From positions 1 through 17,656 of the forward strand of contig JAUWNT010000032.1 of the NCBI GenBank assembly GCA_030612495.1: a stretch of 17,656 bases of DNA. Reading direction: 5' to 3'. This document shows, piece by piece, positions 1-7,654 of this stretch. The DNA is from Candidatus Aminicenantota bacterium (GTDB lineage: Bacteria; Acidobacteriota; Aminicenantia; UBA2199). Position 1 is the stretch's first letter, and every line of letters begins with the position of its first letter. The notes under the pieces were generated by a model. It saw only the letters and a list, made by a program, of their open reading frames with translations, made no database searches and was not told where the DNA came from. The position numbers were made by a program, and so were the translations under genes.

Positions 1-1
1 T

Positions 2-1351
2 GCTTTACAATATATGAAAAGGGCAATGGATTTGCTGGAGCATGTGTCTGATAGAGAACGTTATCTGATCAAAGGTGTTTATTATGCTCAGATTGGAAAA
101 TCTTATAGAGAAAAGATAAAACCTTATCTGGATTTATTAAAGCTCTATCCTGAGGATGAAAAGGGGAATATTTTGTTAGGCTCAAAGTATAGAAATGTTG
201 AAAAGTGGGATCTTGCAATCAGGCAATTTGAAAGAGTTTTAAATATAAATGACAAATCAAGAATTGCTTTATGGAACCTTGTATATATATTTATGAAAAA
301 GGGGTGGTATGATAAAGATATAGATTTTCTTAAGAAAAATAAGTATTTACTTTATAATAGAGTAAGATATCATAGATATTTAAGTGATATTTATACGTGT
401 CAGCACAGGTATGATTTGTCTTTAATGGAACTGCAAAATGTAATTTCTTTAGAAGCTAATAATTATAAAAATTTTGAATTGATTGGTAATGTTTACTATT
501 TAAAAGGAGATTTAACAAGAGCTCAAAAAATTTATACACAGCTTATTGAGAAAAAAGATTTAAGTTCTGAGTTGTCAGGGCGCTTCTGGATAGCACATCT
601 ATGTTTAATTCATGGACAATATGAAAAGAGTAAAGAGAATATTATCCAGGGGATTAAACTTTCTGAAAAATCTGGTTTTAAATATTATGAGTTAGATTTT
701 AAATTATTTTTGGCTTATTTAAACTTTCAACATAAACATTTTACAGAATCAATTGCTTTATCAAAACAAGCTTTTGAAAAGGCCCTCAAATATAATTTTG
801 AAGAAAATAAGGTAGAGGCTTATCATCTTCTGAGCCTAAACACTCTTAAGATAGGCAACATTGATGAAGCAAAGAAATATACAGAAGAATTAAAGAAAAT
901 GGCTGCAAAAATAGGAGACAAGAGAGGTTTTAGATATTATTATCATTTGATGGGATTAATTGCATTTAAAGAAGCTAATGTTCTCAAATCAATCTCTTAT
1001 ATTAAAAAAGCCATAAATTTATTGCCTTATCAAAGTGATATGGATGATGAGCATGCTTTTTATATATCTACTCTGGCATCAATGTATTATAAAACTGGAA
1101 ATATTGAAGAGGCTCTCCAGGAATATAAGAAGGTTGTGAATTTAACTTATGGAAGATTAAGATTTGGTGATATTTATTCTAAAAGTTTTTATTGGATAGC
1201 AAAGATATACCAGAAAAAAGGATGGGAAGGAAAAGCAATAGAGAACTTTGGGAAATTTATCTTGTTGTGGAAAGAAGCTGATTTTTATCATAATGAATTT
1301 AAGGATGCTAAAAAACAGTTAATAACTCTTAAAAGAGTTATTTCTATGTAA
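2..1351 (+). CDS. TPR-repeat protein, C-terminal part (5' end outside window)
   Basis: The frame is open from base 2, and the first ATG in the window (base 14) falls inside a repeat-like helix, so this is probably the 3' part of a longer gene. The visible 449 residues form a chain of about ten degenerate tetratricopeptide repeats: helical pairs with Gly/Ala, Tyr and Asp at TPR spacings, for example near residues 50-85, 130-165 and 350-385 counted from the ATG. There are no membrane segments or catalytic motifs. The opening part, an ERYLI-type helix followed by a KPYLDLLKLYP stretch, resembles the TPR tails found behind Ser/Thr kinase or adenylate-cyclase domains in bacteria; that link is inference because the upstream part is not visible. 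TPR proteins act as protein-docking scaffolds. It converges with the radical SAM gene 18 bases away. The TPR call is firm; the function is unknown. Confidence 0.8.
   Translation, partial: ALQYMKRAMDLLEHVSDRERYLIKGVYYAQIGKSYREKIKPYLDLLKLYPEDEKGNILLGSKYRNVEKWDLAIRQFERVLNINDKSRIALWNLVYIFMKKGWYDKDIDFLKKNKYLLYNRVRYHRYLSDIYTCQHRYDLSLMELQNVISLEANNYKNFELIGNVYYLKGDLTRAQKIYTQLIEKKDLSSELSGRFWIAHLCLIHGQYEKSKENIIQGIKLSEKSGFKYYELDFKLFLAYLNFQHKHFTESIALSKQAFEKALKYNFEENKVEAYHLLSLNTLKIGNIDEAKKYTEELKKMAAKIGDKRGFRYYYHLMGLIAFKEANVLKSISYIKKAINLLPYQSDMDDEHAFYISTLASMYYKTGNIEEALQEYKKVVNLTYGRLRFGDIYSKSFYWIAKIYQKKGWEGKAIENFGKFILLWKEADFYHNEFKDAKKQLITLKRVISM
1321..1342 (-). terminator. Probable terminator hairpin for the radical SAM operon
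   Basis: A perfect 10-base inverted repeat (AATAACTCTT / AAGAGTTATT) is separated by 2 bases, effectively a 9-bp stem with a 4-base loop. On the minus strand six T residues follow after a 5-base spacer, the order expected of an intrinsic terminator for the convergent radical SAM gene. On the plus strand no T run follows. The stem is AT-rich and therefore weak. It lies inside the last codons of the TPR gene. Confidence 0.45.
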
Positions 1352-1369
1352 TAAGATTTCATTCTATAT

Positions 1370-2437
1370 TTAACTTTTTATTCGTTGCCAGAGCAGTTTT
1401 TTTTCCTTTAAAAAGATCTTGTTGATTTGACATACCCATTTTGTTACTTTTCCAATAATAGATCCGGAAAAAGCAGCATCCATAGGGCATATCCTGCACT
1501 CTTCGATATTATCACACAACATGCAGAATTTATCTGAAGTCCAATAGTGGTCCATCCTGAGTTTTGAATAGTTAGAAAGAATTTTTGGGTAAACTGTTTT
1601 ATGATTTTTTATGAAAAAATCCAGATTACCAAAAGAATATTTGAGGTATTCTGAGGTTTTTTCTTTTTCTTGAAAATAGTCTGAGAAAAGATAACATCCC
1701 CAGATATTTCCATGTGGAGTTAATGCCATACGATCTTTGCCTGCTGTACATTGGAAAATACCTTTTTCAAAATCATCTTTGAAATTATTAAGAGGAATAG
1801 AGCCAGTTTTTTTATAATGTAAGTATAAATAATCGCTTAAACTTGTCAATTCTTCTTTCAATTTGTGAATTGATGTTTTATTCCAGGCTTCTACAGTATT
1901 GAATGAGATGTTTGTTTGAGGAATTCCAAGACCAAGGATAAAGGAAATGGATTTTGAAATATTTCCAATGGTTTTTTGTGTGAATACACTATTTATTTCA
2001 AGTTTTATGTGTGGATAGTTTAGAATTTTGTTAATAATTGAAACTGTTTGTTCAAAACTACCTTTTTTTCTTGATATTTCTTGAGCGTATCCATCAAAGC
2101 TTATCATTAATGAAAATTTGTATTGGTTTAGGAATTGTAATATTTTGTCATTAATTAAACTTCCATTACTGGTCATTGAGTAATGGATTTTTTTTTTAAG
2201 CTTTTTATTTTTAGATTTTAGAATATAAATGATTTTTTTAATTTTATCAAAAGCAAGTAGAGGTTCACCACCATAAAAATTTATATAGCACTCTTTACTT
2301 AAATATGGAAAGAAAAATTCTATGGATTTTTCAATTATAGATTCAGTAATATATATTTTATTTTTTTTTTTATAGCAGTATGTACAGTTAAAATTACAAT
2401 CTTCAGTTACAATAAAGGTGAAACTGCAAAACTCCAT
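1370..2437 (-). CDS. Radical SAM/SPASM protein, likely peptide maturase
   Basis: 355 residues. The radical SAM signature CX3CX2C is at Cys14, Cys18 and Cys21 and binds the [4Fe-4S] cluster that cleaves S-adenosylmethionine. The GGEP motif is at 56-59. The C-terminal SPASM domain carries the expected extra cluster ligands: Cys230, Cys248, then a CX2CX5CX2C run at 305-317, and Cys336. This architecture is shared with peptide-modifying enzymes (sactipeptide and ranthipeptide maturases) and with anaerobic sulfatase maturases; no sulfatase is nearby. The protein begins directly with the radical SAM core, so no fused leader-binding RRE domain is apparent. The gene lies 67 bases downstream of a 73-codon gene on the same strand, the usual precursor-maturase layout, with no terminator between them. 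Its own ribosome binding site is weak. The family call is firm; the substrate is inferred from context. Confidence 0.85.
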   Translation of the reverse strand: MEFCSFTFIVTEDCNFNCTYCYKKKNKIYITESIIEKSIEFFFPYLSKECYINFYGGEPLLAFDKIKKIIYILKSKNKKLKKKIHYSMTSNGSLINDKILQFLNQYKFSLMISFDGYAQEISRKKGSFEQTVSIINKILNYPHIKLEINSVFTQKTIGNISKSISFILGLGIPQTNISFNTVEAWNKTSIHKLKEELTSLSDYLYLHYKKTGSIPLNNFKDDFEKGIFQCTAGKDRMALTPHGNIWGCYLFSDYFQEKEKTSEYLKYSFGNLDFFIKNHKTVYPKILSNYSKLRMDHYWTSDKFCMLCDNIEECRICPMDAAFSGSIIGKVTKWVCQINKIFLKEKKLLWQRIKS

Positions 2438-2504
2438 TAATAAAATAATATGAAATAATATATAAAACTATTATAAGTTGGTTAAGTGTTAGAAATAAAA
2501 TAGA

Positions 2505-2726
2505 TTATCTCTTTGGATTGCCAAATGGACATGGATGTATTGAGTCTGTTTTAGGTTTTGAAAGCATAATGAACAGACTGTTCAGAGCCAGATGCGCTGC
2601 CTCTTTTTGTTGTTTAAGTTTATTCCAATCAATTCTGTCATTTTGCTCGGAAGGCACAGAATCAACCAAATCCTCAATTTTTTCTAAAAGTACATAAACG
2701 TTAGGGATTTTTTCTTGATTTGACAT
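2505..2726 (-). CDS. Small protein, candidate RiPP precursor peptide
   Basis: 73 residues, no family recognised. The start is well supported: AAGGAG lies 7 bases before the ATG. Residues 1-55 are mostly charged and probably helical, like a leader peptide; the tail (about 56-73) is rich in Pro and Lys and holds the only cysteine, Cys66, in a HPCPFGNPKR end. There is no signal peptide or membrane helix. It is the first gene of a two-gene unit with the radical SAM/SPASM protein, whose ribosome site is much weaker, so the peptide would be made in excess over the enzyme, as expected of a substrate. The precursor role is inference from size, order and tail composition. The alternative is a small partner protein of the radical SAM enzyme or an unrelated small protein. 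Confidence 0.6.
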   Translation of the reverse strand: MSNQEKIPNVYVLLEKIEDLVDSVPSEQNDRIDWNKLKQQKEAAHLALNSLFIMLSKPKTDSIHPCPFGNPKR

Positions 2727-2791
2727 TTAATTTCTCCTTATTGTTTTTGTTTTTATTTTTTCACATATAAAAAAAAAAATCAATAATATTA

Positions 2792-2819
2792 AAAATATTT
2801 TTTTATATTTTCTTGACAA
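2792..2819 (-). promoter_or_regulatory. Possible promoter of the small peptide/radical SAM unit
   Basis: On the minus strand TTGTCA (2814-2819) is followed after 16 bases by TATTTT (2792-2797). The -35 box overlaps the -35 box of the divergent gatE promoter, so the two units could compete for polymerase. In such AT-rich DNA the -10 box is not unique, so this is tentative. Confidence 0.35.
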
Positions 2820-2841
2820 CAATGGCATGAAAAAATATACT
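2813..2841 (+). promoter_or_regulatory. Sigma70-type promoter of gatE-gatD
   Basis: A consensus -35 box TTGACA (2813-2818), a 17-base spacer and TATACT (2836-2841) as -10 box. Transcription should start near 2848, giving a leader of about 20 bases before the ATG at 2870. The fully bacterial form of this promoter in front of archaeal-type genes shows they are expressed by a bacterial polymerase. Confidence 0.8.
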
Positions 2842-2854
2842 TGTGTCTAAAATT

Positions 2855-2860
2855 AAAAGG
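2855..2860 (+). promoter_or_regulatory. Ribosome binding site that fixes the gatE start
   Basis: AAAAGG lies 9 bases before the ATG at 2870. The upstream in-frame GTG at 2843 has no such site and falls before the predicted transcription start, so 2870 is the likely start. Confidence 0.6.
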
Positions 2861-2869
2861 ATTGATATT

Positions 2870-4852
2870 ATGGATATAAAGTTTGATGCTGTAAAAAATT
2901 ATGAAAAGACAAAGAAGATCGTAGGTTATTTACCAAGGGAAAAGACAAAACCTCAGGATTATTATGAAATGGGATTTAAATGTGGGCTTGAAATTCATCA
3001 ACAGTTAAAAACTGAAAAAAAACTATTCTGTCGCTGTCCTGCTGGTTTGTATCAAAAGAAAGATGAATATGATGCTGAGGTTATTAGACATATGAGGCCC
3101 ACACTGAGTGAAATGGGTGAATATGATGGAACTGCATTGATGGAGTTTAAGACGAGAAAAAATATTACTTATCACATAAAAAATGAGACAGCCTGTACTT
3201 ATGAGATTGATGATACACCACCCTTTATTTTAAATATGCAGGCTCTTGATATTGTCCTGGAAATTTCATTACTTTTAAATACAAATATTGTAGGTGAATT
3301 ACATATTACTCGTAAACAGTACCTTGATGGAAGTATTCCTACTGGGTTTCAGAGAACTGCACTTGTTGGAATCGAGGGTGAGATTCAATTAAAAAAGAAA
3401 AAGATACGTATAATTCAGGTAAGTGTAGAGGAAGACGCTTGTAGAGAGGTTTCAGATATTGGTCATGAGAGAGTATATATAACTGATCGACTTGGAATGC
3501 CTTTAGTGGAAATGGTAACATATCCTGATATGAAAACCCCTGCAGAAGCAGAAGAAGCTGGTCAGTACCTTCGTTTTCTAACTCGAAGTACAGAAAGAGT
3601 TAGAACAGGAATTGGAGCTGCAAGAGAGGATGTTAATGTAAGTATAAATGGGGGAACCAGAGTTGAAATCAAAGGTGTTTCTCATATAAAATGGATACCA
3701 GAATTAACTCATAATGAAGCCTTTCGTCAGAAAGCTCTTCTTGAAGTAAAAAAAATTTTAAATAAACGTATTACTGATCCTTCAAAATGGAGAATAAAGA
3801 GTAAGGATGTTTCAGCAAGCCTTTTAAAATCTTATAATTGCCCATCTAAAAATTTATCCGGGGAAAAGAATAGGATTGTGTGTGTAAATCTACCTGATTT
3901 TAGGGGCATTCTTTCATTCTTTACACAGCCCAGCAAAATGTTTGCAAATGAATTGATAGATCGTTTAAAAGTAATAGCATGCCTTGAAAAACCAAATATG
4001 ATACACTCTGAGGAATTAGAACCAATTATAAGTGAAGATGAGCTATCCTATATAAAAAAGATTCTAAACACAAAAGAAAATGATGCACAGATAATTACTT
4101 GGGGCTCAGATCAAGATATTAAAACAGCTCTTGAAACTATTGAGGAGAGGTGCCTTCTTGCTTTTAAAGGGATTCCAAATGAGACCAGAAAGTCATTTAG
4201 GGATGGTACCAATATTTTTGAAAGAGTTCTGCCAGGGCCTAATCGTATGTATCCTGATACTGATTCTGCCCCAATTCCTATAGAAGAGAGTCAGATTCAG
4301 GAAGCTAAAAAATCACTTCCATCAAGTATTGCTCATAGAATTAAACAACTTGAGGAGTGGAAAATACCTTCTGATACTTATATCTATATTTTAAAGCAAA
4401 ATTTATTTGAATTAATAAAAAAAATCATAGAGGATTTTGATGAGAATCCTATTTTTGTTGGAACTCTTATCGGGCATAAGCTTAAAAATATAGAAGGTAA
4501 AACAAATCCAGTATCATTGTTTAATTATTCTAAAATTTATGCCCTTTTTGCCTATGTGATTAAAAATAAATTAAAAAAAGAGATTATAAAAGAGATGCTT
4601 CCTGTTATGTATAAAAATCCAAATATGGATTTTGATTCTATTTTAAAGATTACAAAATATGAAAAATGCAGTGAAGCAAGAATCATCTCCTTTTTACCTG
4701 ATTTGAAAGAGAAATTTAAGAAAATTAATAATTCAAAAAAGAGCTCGCAGGCTGAGAGTTTGTGGATTATGGGAGAATTGCATCCAATAGCAAAGGGTAA
4801 TATGGATTTTGATAGACTTAGAAGAATGGTTGATGGGGGTAAAGATGAGTGA
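2870..4852 (+). CDS. gatE: Glu-tRNA(Gln) amidotransferase subunit E (archaeal type)
   Basis: 660 residues from the ATG at 2870, slightly longer than archaeal GatE (about 620-640). GatE binds misacylated Glu-tRNA(Gln), activates the glutamyl group with ATP and receives ammonia from GatD to make Gln-tRNA(Gln). Visible GatB/GatE cradle motifs include GLEIHQQL (39-46), KLFCRCP (51-57), a TLSEMGEYD stretch, GFQRTALV, EEDACRE, DRLGMPLVEM, DVNVSI and EIKGV. An AspRS-like insertion follows in the middle, then LPGPNRMYPDTD, typical of GatE, and a helical YqeY-like tail that would bind tRNA. Several normally constant stretches differ: GAAREDVN where archaeal GatE has GTIRQD, and DGSIPTGFQRT where it has DGSNTSGFQRT. 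It therefore belongs to a divergent branch. It overlaps gatD by 8 bases. The family call is strong; GatB is excluded by the AspRS-like insert and the gatD neighbour. Confidence 0.9.
   Translation: MDIKFDAVKNYEKTKKIVGYLPREKTKPQDYYEMGFKCGLEIHQQLKTEKKLFCRCPAGLYQKKDEYDAEVIRHMRPTLSEMGEYDGTALMEFKTRKNITYHIKNETACTYEIDDTPPFILNMQALDIVLEISLLLNTNIVGELHITRKQYLDGSIPTGFQRTALVGIEGEIQLKKKKIRIIQVSVEEDACREVSDIGHERVYITDRLGMPLVEMVTYPDMKTPAEAEEAGQYLRFLTRSTERVRTGIGAAREDVNVSINGGTRVEIKGVSHIKWIPELTHNEAFRQKALLEVKKILNKRITDPSKWRIKSKDVSASLLKSYNCPSKNLSGEKNRIVCVNLPDFRGILSFFTQPSKMFANELIDRLKVIACLEKPNMIHSEELEPIISEDELSYIKKILNTKENDAQIITWGSDQDIKTALETIEERCLLAFKGIPNETRKSFRDGTNIFERVLPGPNRMYPDTDSAPIPIEESQIQEAKKSLPSSIAHRIKQLEEWKIPSDTYIYILKQNLFELIKKIIEDFDENPIFVGTLIGHKLKNIEGKTNPVSLFNYSKIYALFAYVIKNKLKKEIIKEMLPVMYKNPNMDFDSILKITKYEKCSEARIISFLPDLKEKFKKINNSKKSSQAESLWIMGELHPIAKGNMDFDRLRRMVDGGKDE
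4835..4840 (+). promoter_or_regulatory. Ribosome binding site that fixes the gatD start
   Basis: GGGGGT inside the end of gatE lies a few bases before the ATG at 4845. An in-frame TTG at 4809 and an ATG at 4833 would lengthen the protein by up to 12 residues but have no comparable site. Confidence 0.55.
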
Positions 4853-6227
4853 TCTTTTTAAGGGGTATAAAGGGAAGTCTCTGTTGGTTTTAAAGAAATT
4901 TAAAATAAGAGTCTGGAGCGAGACATTGATTGAAACCACAAGGGGAGAATTCAAAGGAATAATCCTTCCAAGATCTGAATATGATGATGATCTTCACATT
5001 GTTCTAAAGTTAATAACTGGTTACAACATTGGGATTGATGTTAATACAATTATAAATATGAAAGAGCTTGGATACAAAGAAGCACACTATAAAATACCTG
5101 AAAAGGAATTCCCTTTTTCTAAGGGTAAACCAAATGTAAAACTCTTTGGAACAGGTGGAACTATTGCTTCAAGACTTGATTACAGAACTGGTGCTGTTAT
5201 TCCGGCTTTTTCTCCTGGAGAACTTTATGGAGCTGTGCCTGAGTTGGCAGATATATGTAATTTAACAACTGAAAAACTCTTTGCTGTGTTTAGTGAGAAT
5301 ATGGGCCCAGAAGAGTATAAGACACTTGCAATTGCAATTGGAGAAGAGATCAAAAAGGGGATAGATGGTATTATTATTGGTCATGGGACGGATACTCTTC
5401 ATCATACTGCATCAGCGCTCTCTTTTATGGTGCAGAATTCACCTGTACCAATCATTCTGGTTGGTTCCCAACGTTCTTCTGATAGACCTTCCTCTGATGC
5501 AGCTCTCAATCTTATACACGCTACAAAAGCAGCAGGCCAATCTGATATTGCAGAGGTTATGGTATGTATGTTTGGCCCCACATCTGATGAGTATGCTCTT
5601 TTACATTCAGGTACAAGGGTAAGAAAAATGCATTCATCATATCGCTCTACTTTCCGAACAATTGGTGATACCCCAATTGCAATGGTTGATAAGGAGAAAA
5701 TAACACCTATATGGACAGATTATAACCATAGAAGGAATGATCGTAATGTTGAAATTTATCCATATTTTGAGGAGAAGGTGACATTAATATATTACTATCC
5801 TAATATGCAGCCTGATATAATAGATTCTCTTGTAGAAAATGGTTACAAGGGAATTGTTATTGCAGGAACTGGCCTTGGACATGTAAATAAGCTTGTTTAC
5901 CCTGCAATTGAGAGGGCAATAAAGAGAGGAGTTGCTATATATATGACTGTTCAAACTCTGTGGGGTTATGTTCATATGTTTGTTTACGATACTGGAAGAG
6001 ATTTGATGAGCAAAGGTATAATTCCTGCTGAGAATATGCTTCCAGAAGTAGCCTATATAAAATTAGGCTGGGCATTAGGCCAAACTAATGATTTGGATAA
6101 AGTCAGACAAATAATGCTCTCCCCAGTAAATAGAGAAATTACAGAGAGGGAACCTTATAATGGATACCTGATATTTCAGGGTGGAGTACCGGGGATTGAT
6201 GATTTTTTAAAGAAATTTCATAAATAA
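4845..6227 (+). CDS. gatD: Glu-tRNA(Gln) amidotransferase subunit D (asparaginase-like)
   Basis: 460 residues. GatD releases ammonia from glutamine or asparagine and passes it to GatE. The N-terminal 90 residues form the small beta domain characteristic of GatD and absent from ordinary asparaginases (DDDLHIVLKLITGYNIGID, 47-65). The type I asparaginase-fold catalytic domain follows: GTGGTIAS at 102-109 with the first catalytic Thr at 106, HGTDT at 180-184 with the second catalytic Thr182 and Asp183, and Lys228 completing the triad. All catalytic residues are present. The start overlaps the gatE stop by 8 bases, so translation is probably coupled. The order gatE-gatD is the reverse of the common archaeal naming order. 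Possession of GatDE implies that the cell charges tRNA(Gln) by the indirect route. It converges with nfnB 21 bases downstream, where I see only a weak AT-rich hairpin. Confidence 0.92.
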   Translation: MSDLFKGYKGKSLLVLKKFKIRVWSETLIETTRGEFKGIILPRSEYDDDLHIVLKLITGYNIGIDVNTIINMKELGYKEAHYKIPEKEFPFSKGKPNVKLFGTGGTIASRLDYRTGAVIPAFSPGELYGAVPELADICNLTTEKLFAVFSENMGPEEYKTLAIAIGEEIKKGIDGIIIGHGTDTLHHTASALSFMVQNSPVPIILVGSQRSSDRPSSDAALNLIHATKAAGQSDIAEVMVCMFGPTSDEYALLHSGTRVRKMHSSYRSTFRTIGDTPIAMVDKEKITPIWTDYNHRRNDRNVEIYPYFEEKVTLIYYYPNMQPDIIDSLVENGYKGIVIAGTGLGHVNKLVYPAIERAIKRGVAIYMTVQTLWGYVHMFVYDTGRDLMSKGIIPAENMLPEVAYIKLGWALGQTNDLDKVRQIMLSPVNREITEREPYNGYLIFQGGVPGIDDFLKKFHK

Positions 6228-6248
6228 TTTGAAATAATCTAATTTATT

Positions 6249-7652
6249 CTATTTTTCCCCTGATAAATATTCATTTATAGATAGAGCAGCTATACGACCT
6301 GCACCCATTGCAAGTATAACAGTAGCAGCACCAGTGACTATGTCTCCTCCTGCCCACACTTTGTCTTTTGAGGTTTTACCGGTTTTCTCATCTGCAATTA
6401 TATTTCTCCATTTTCCAACTTCAAGGTCTGCCGTGGTATTAGGTATTATTGGATTTGGGCTATTTCCAATGGCAATGATACAGGCATCCATTGGCATAAT
6501 AAATTCTGATCCTTCTATCTTTATAGGTCTTCTTCTTCCTGATTGATCAGGTTCTCCCAATTTCATACGCAGGCATTCAATCTCTTTTAGCCAGCCATTT
6601 TCATCGCCTATAAGCCGAATAGGAAGCGTGAGTAATTTAAAAATAACACCTTCTTCTTCAGCATTCTCAACCTCTTCTAATCTTGCAGGGAGCTCTTTTT
6701 TTGACCTTCTATAAATGATGTATACTTCTTCAGCACCCAGACGGGCTGCTGTTCTTGCGCAATCCATTGCAACATTTCCTCCACCAACCACAGCAACTCT
6801 ATTGTGTTTTTTTATTGGTGTGGAAGATTTAGGAAAATTAAATCCTTTCATTAGATTCATACGTGTTAGATATTCATTAGCAGAATATACGCCATTGAGA
6901 TTCTCACCTGGAATATTCATAAACCATGGGAGCCCTGCTCCTGTGGCAATAAACAGAGCATCGTAATTATTTATCAATTGATCTACAGTTTTGGTTTTCC
7001 CAACTACAAAATTTGTGATAAGCTTTACCCCCATTTTTTTTATATAATCTATTTCTCTTCTAACAATTTTTTTTGGTAAACGAAATTCAGGAATACCGTA
7101 TGTTAAAACACCTCCTGCTTCATGTAATGCCTCATACATAGTAACGTCATGTCCGAGCATTGCTAAATTTCCTGCAACAGTGATGCCAGCAGGTCCTGAC
7201 CCTACAACAGCGACCTTCTTTCCAGTGGGAGGAGGAATTTTTGGTATCTCTATATGTTCTTGAGAAGCTTCCCATTCAGCAGCAAATCGCTCAAGACGTC
7301 CAATAGCAATTGGAGCTCCTTTTTTGATAAGTATGCAAGAAATTTCACATTGTTCCTCTTGTGGGCAAACACGACCACAAACAGCAGGTAAACAGTTTGT
7401 TTTTTTAATAATCCTTATAGCTTCAGCAAAATCTTTATTCGCAATACATTTTATAAATCCAGGGATATTAATTTCTACAGGGCATCCCTGTACACATAAT
7501 GGTTTTTTACATTGCAAGCATCTTTCCGCTTCCCCAACAGCAAGTTCAACAGTATATCCCATGGCAACTTCTTTAAAGTTTCTTCGCCTTATATGTGGGG
7601 GCTGTTTTGGCATTTCTCTTCTATTTAGATCCAATTTCTTTTTTTGGTTCAT
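6249..7652 (-). CDS. nfnB: NfnB / GltD-like NADPH-binding flavoprotein subunit
   Basis: 467 residues from the ATG at 7652; the upstream in-frame TTG (7670) overlaps the ribosome binding site and is rejected. This is the large subunit of NADH-dependent reduced ferredoxin:NADP+ oxidoreductase, also called glutamate synthase small-chain homologue. The N-terminal domain has eight or more Cys for two [4Fe-4S] clusters (Cys45, 48, 53, 57 and Cys87, 92, 96, 102, 106). An FAD-binding Rossmann fold follows (GSGPAG, 151-156), then a second nucleotide-binding fold for NADPH (GGGNVAMDCA, 290-299). In Nfn this subunit carries the bifurcating flavin. It is the last gene of the cluster, 2 bases after nfnA. 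No glutamate synthase large subunit is present, so a GltD role is unlikely. Its partners here include NuoEFG-like proteins as well as NfnA. Confidence 0.9.
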   Translation of the reverse strand: MNQKKKLDLNRREMPKQPPHIRRRNFKEVAMGYTVELAVGEAERCLQCKKPLCVQGCPVEINIPGFIKCIANKDFAEAIRIIKKTNCLPAVCGRVCPQEEQCEISCILIKKGAPIAIGRLERFAAEWEASQEHIEIPKIPPPTGKKVAVVGSGPAGITVAGNLAMLGHDVTMYEALHEAGGVLTYGIPEFRLPKKIVRREIDYIKKMGVKLITNFVVGKTKTVDQLINNYDALFIATGAGLPWFMNIPGENLNGVYSANEYLTRMNLMKGFNFPKSSTPIKKHNRVAVVGGGNVAMDCARTAARLGAEEVYIIYRRSKKELPARLEEVENAEEEGVIFKLLTLPIRLIGDENGWLKEIECLRMKLGEPDQSGRRRPIKIEGSEFIMPMDACIIAIGNSPNPIIPNTTADLEVGKWRNIIADEKTGKTSKDKVWAGGDIVTGAATVILAMGAGRIAALSINEYLSGEK

Positions 7653-7654
7653 TC

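Noticed and set aside
4845..6227. Simple L-asparaginase
   Set aside because: The N-terminal beta domain and the overlap with gatE identify it as GatD.
2870..6227. Archaeal origin of the whole contig
   Set aside because: Consensus sigma70 promoters and the HydBC/Nfn/DRTGG/HATPase gene content point to a bacterium. A chimeric assembly cannot be excluded from one sequence, but no composition break is apparent.
6200..6248. Terminator between gatD and nfnB
   Set aside because: Only a 6-base AT stem with a 9-base loop is visible, too weak to call.
6249..7652. Glutamate synthase small subunit GltD
   Set aside because: There is no gltB nearby and it is paired directly with an NfnA homologue.
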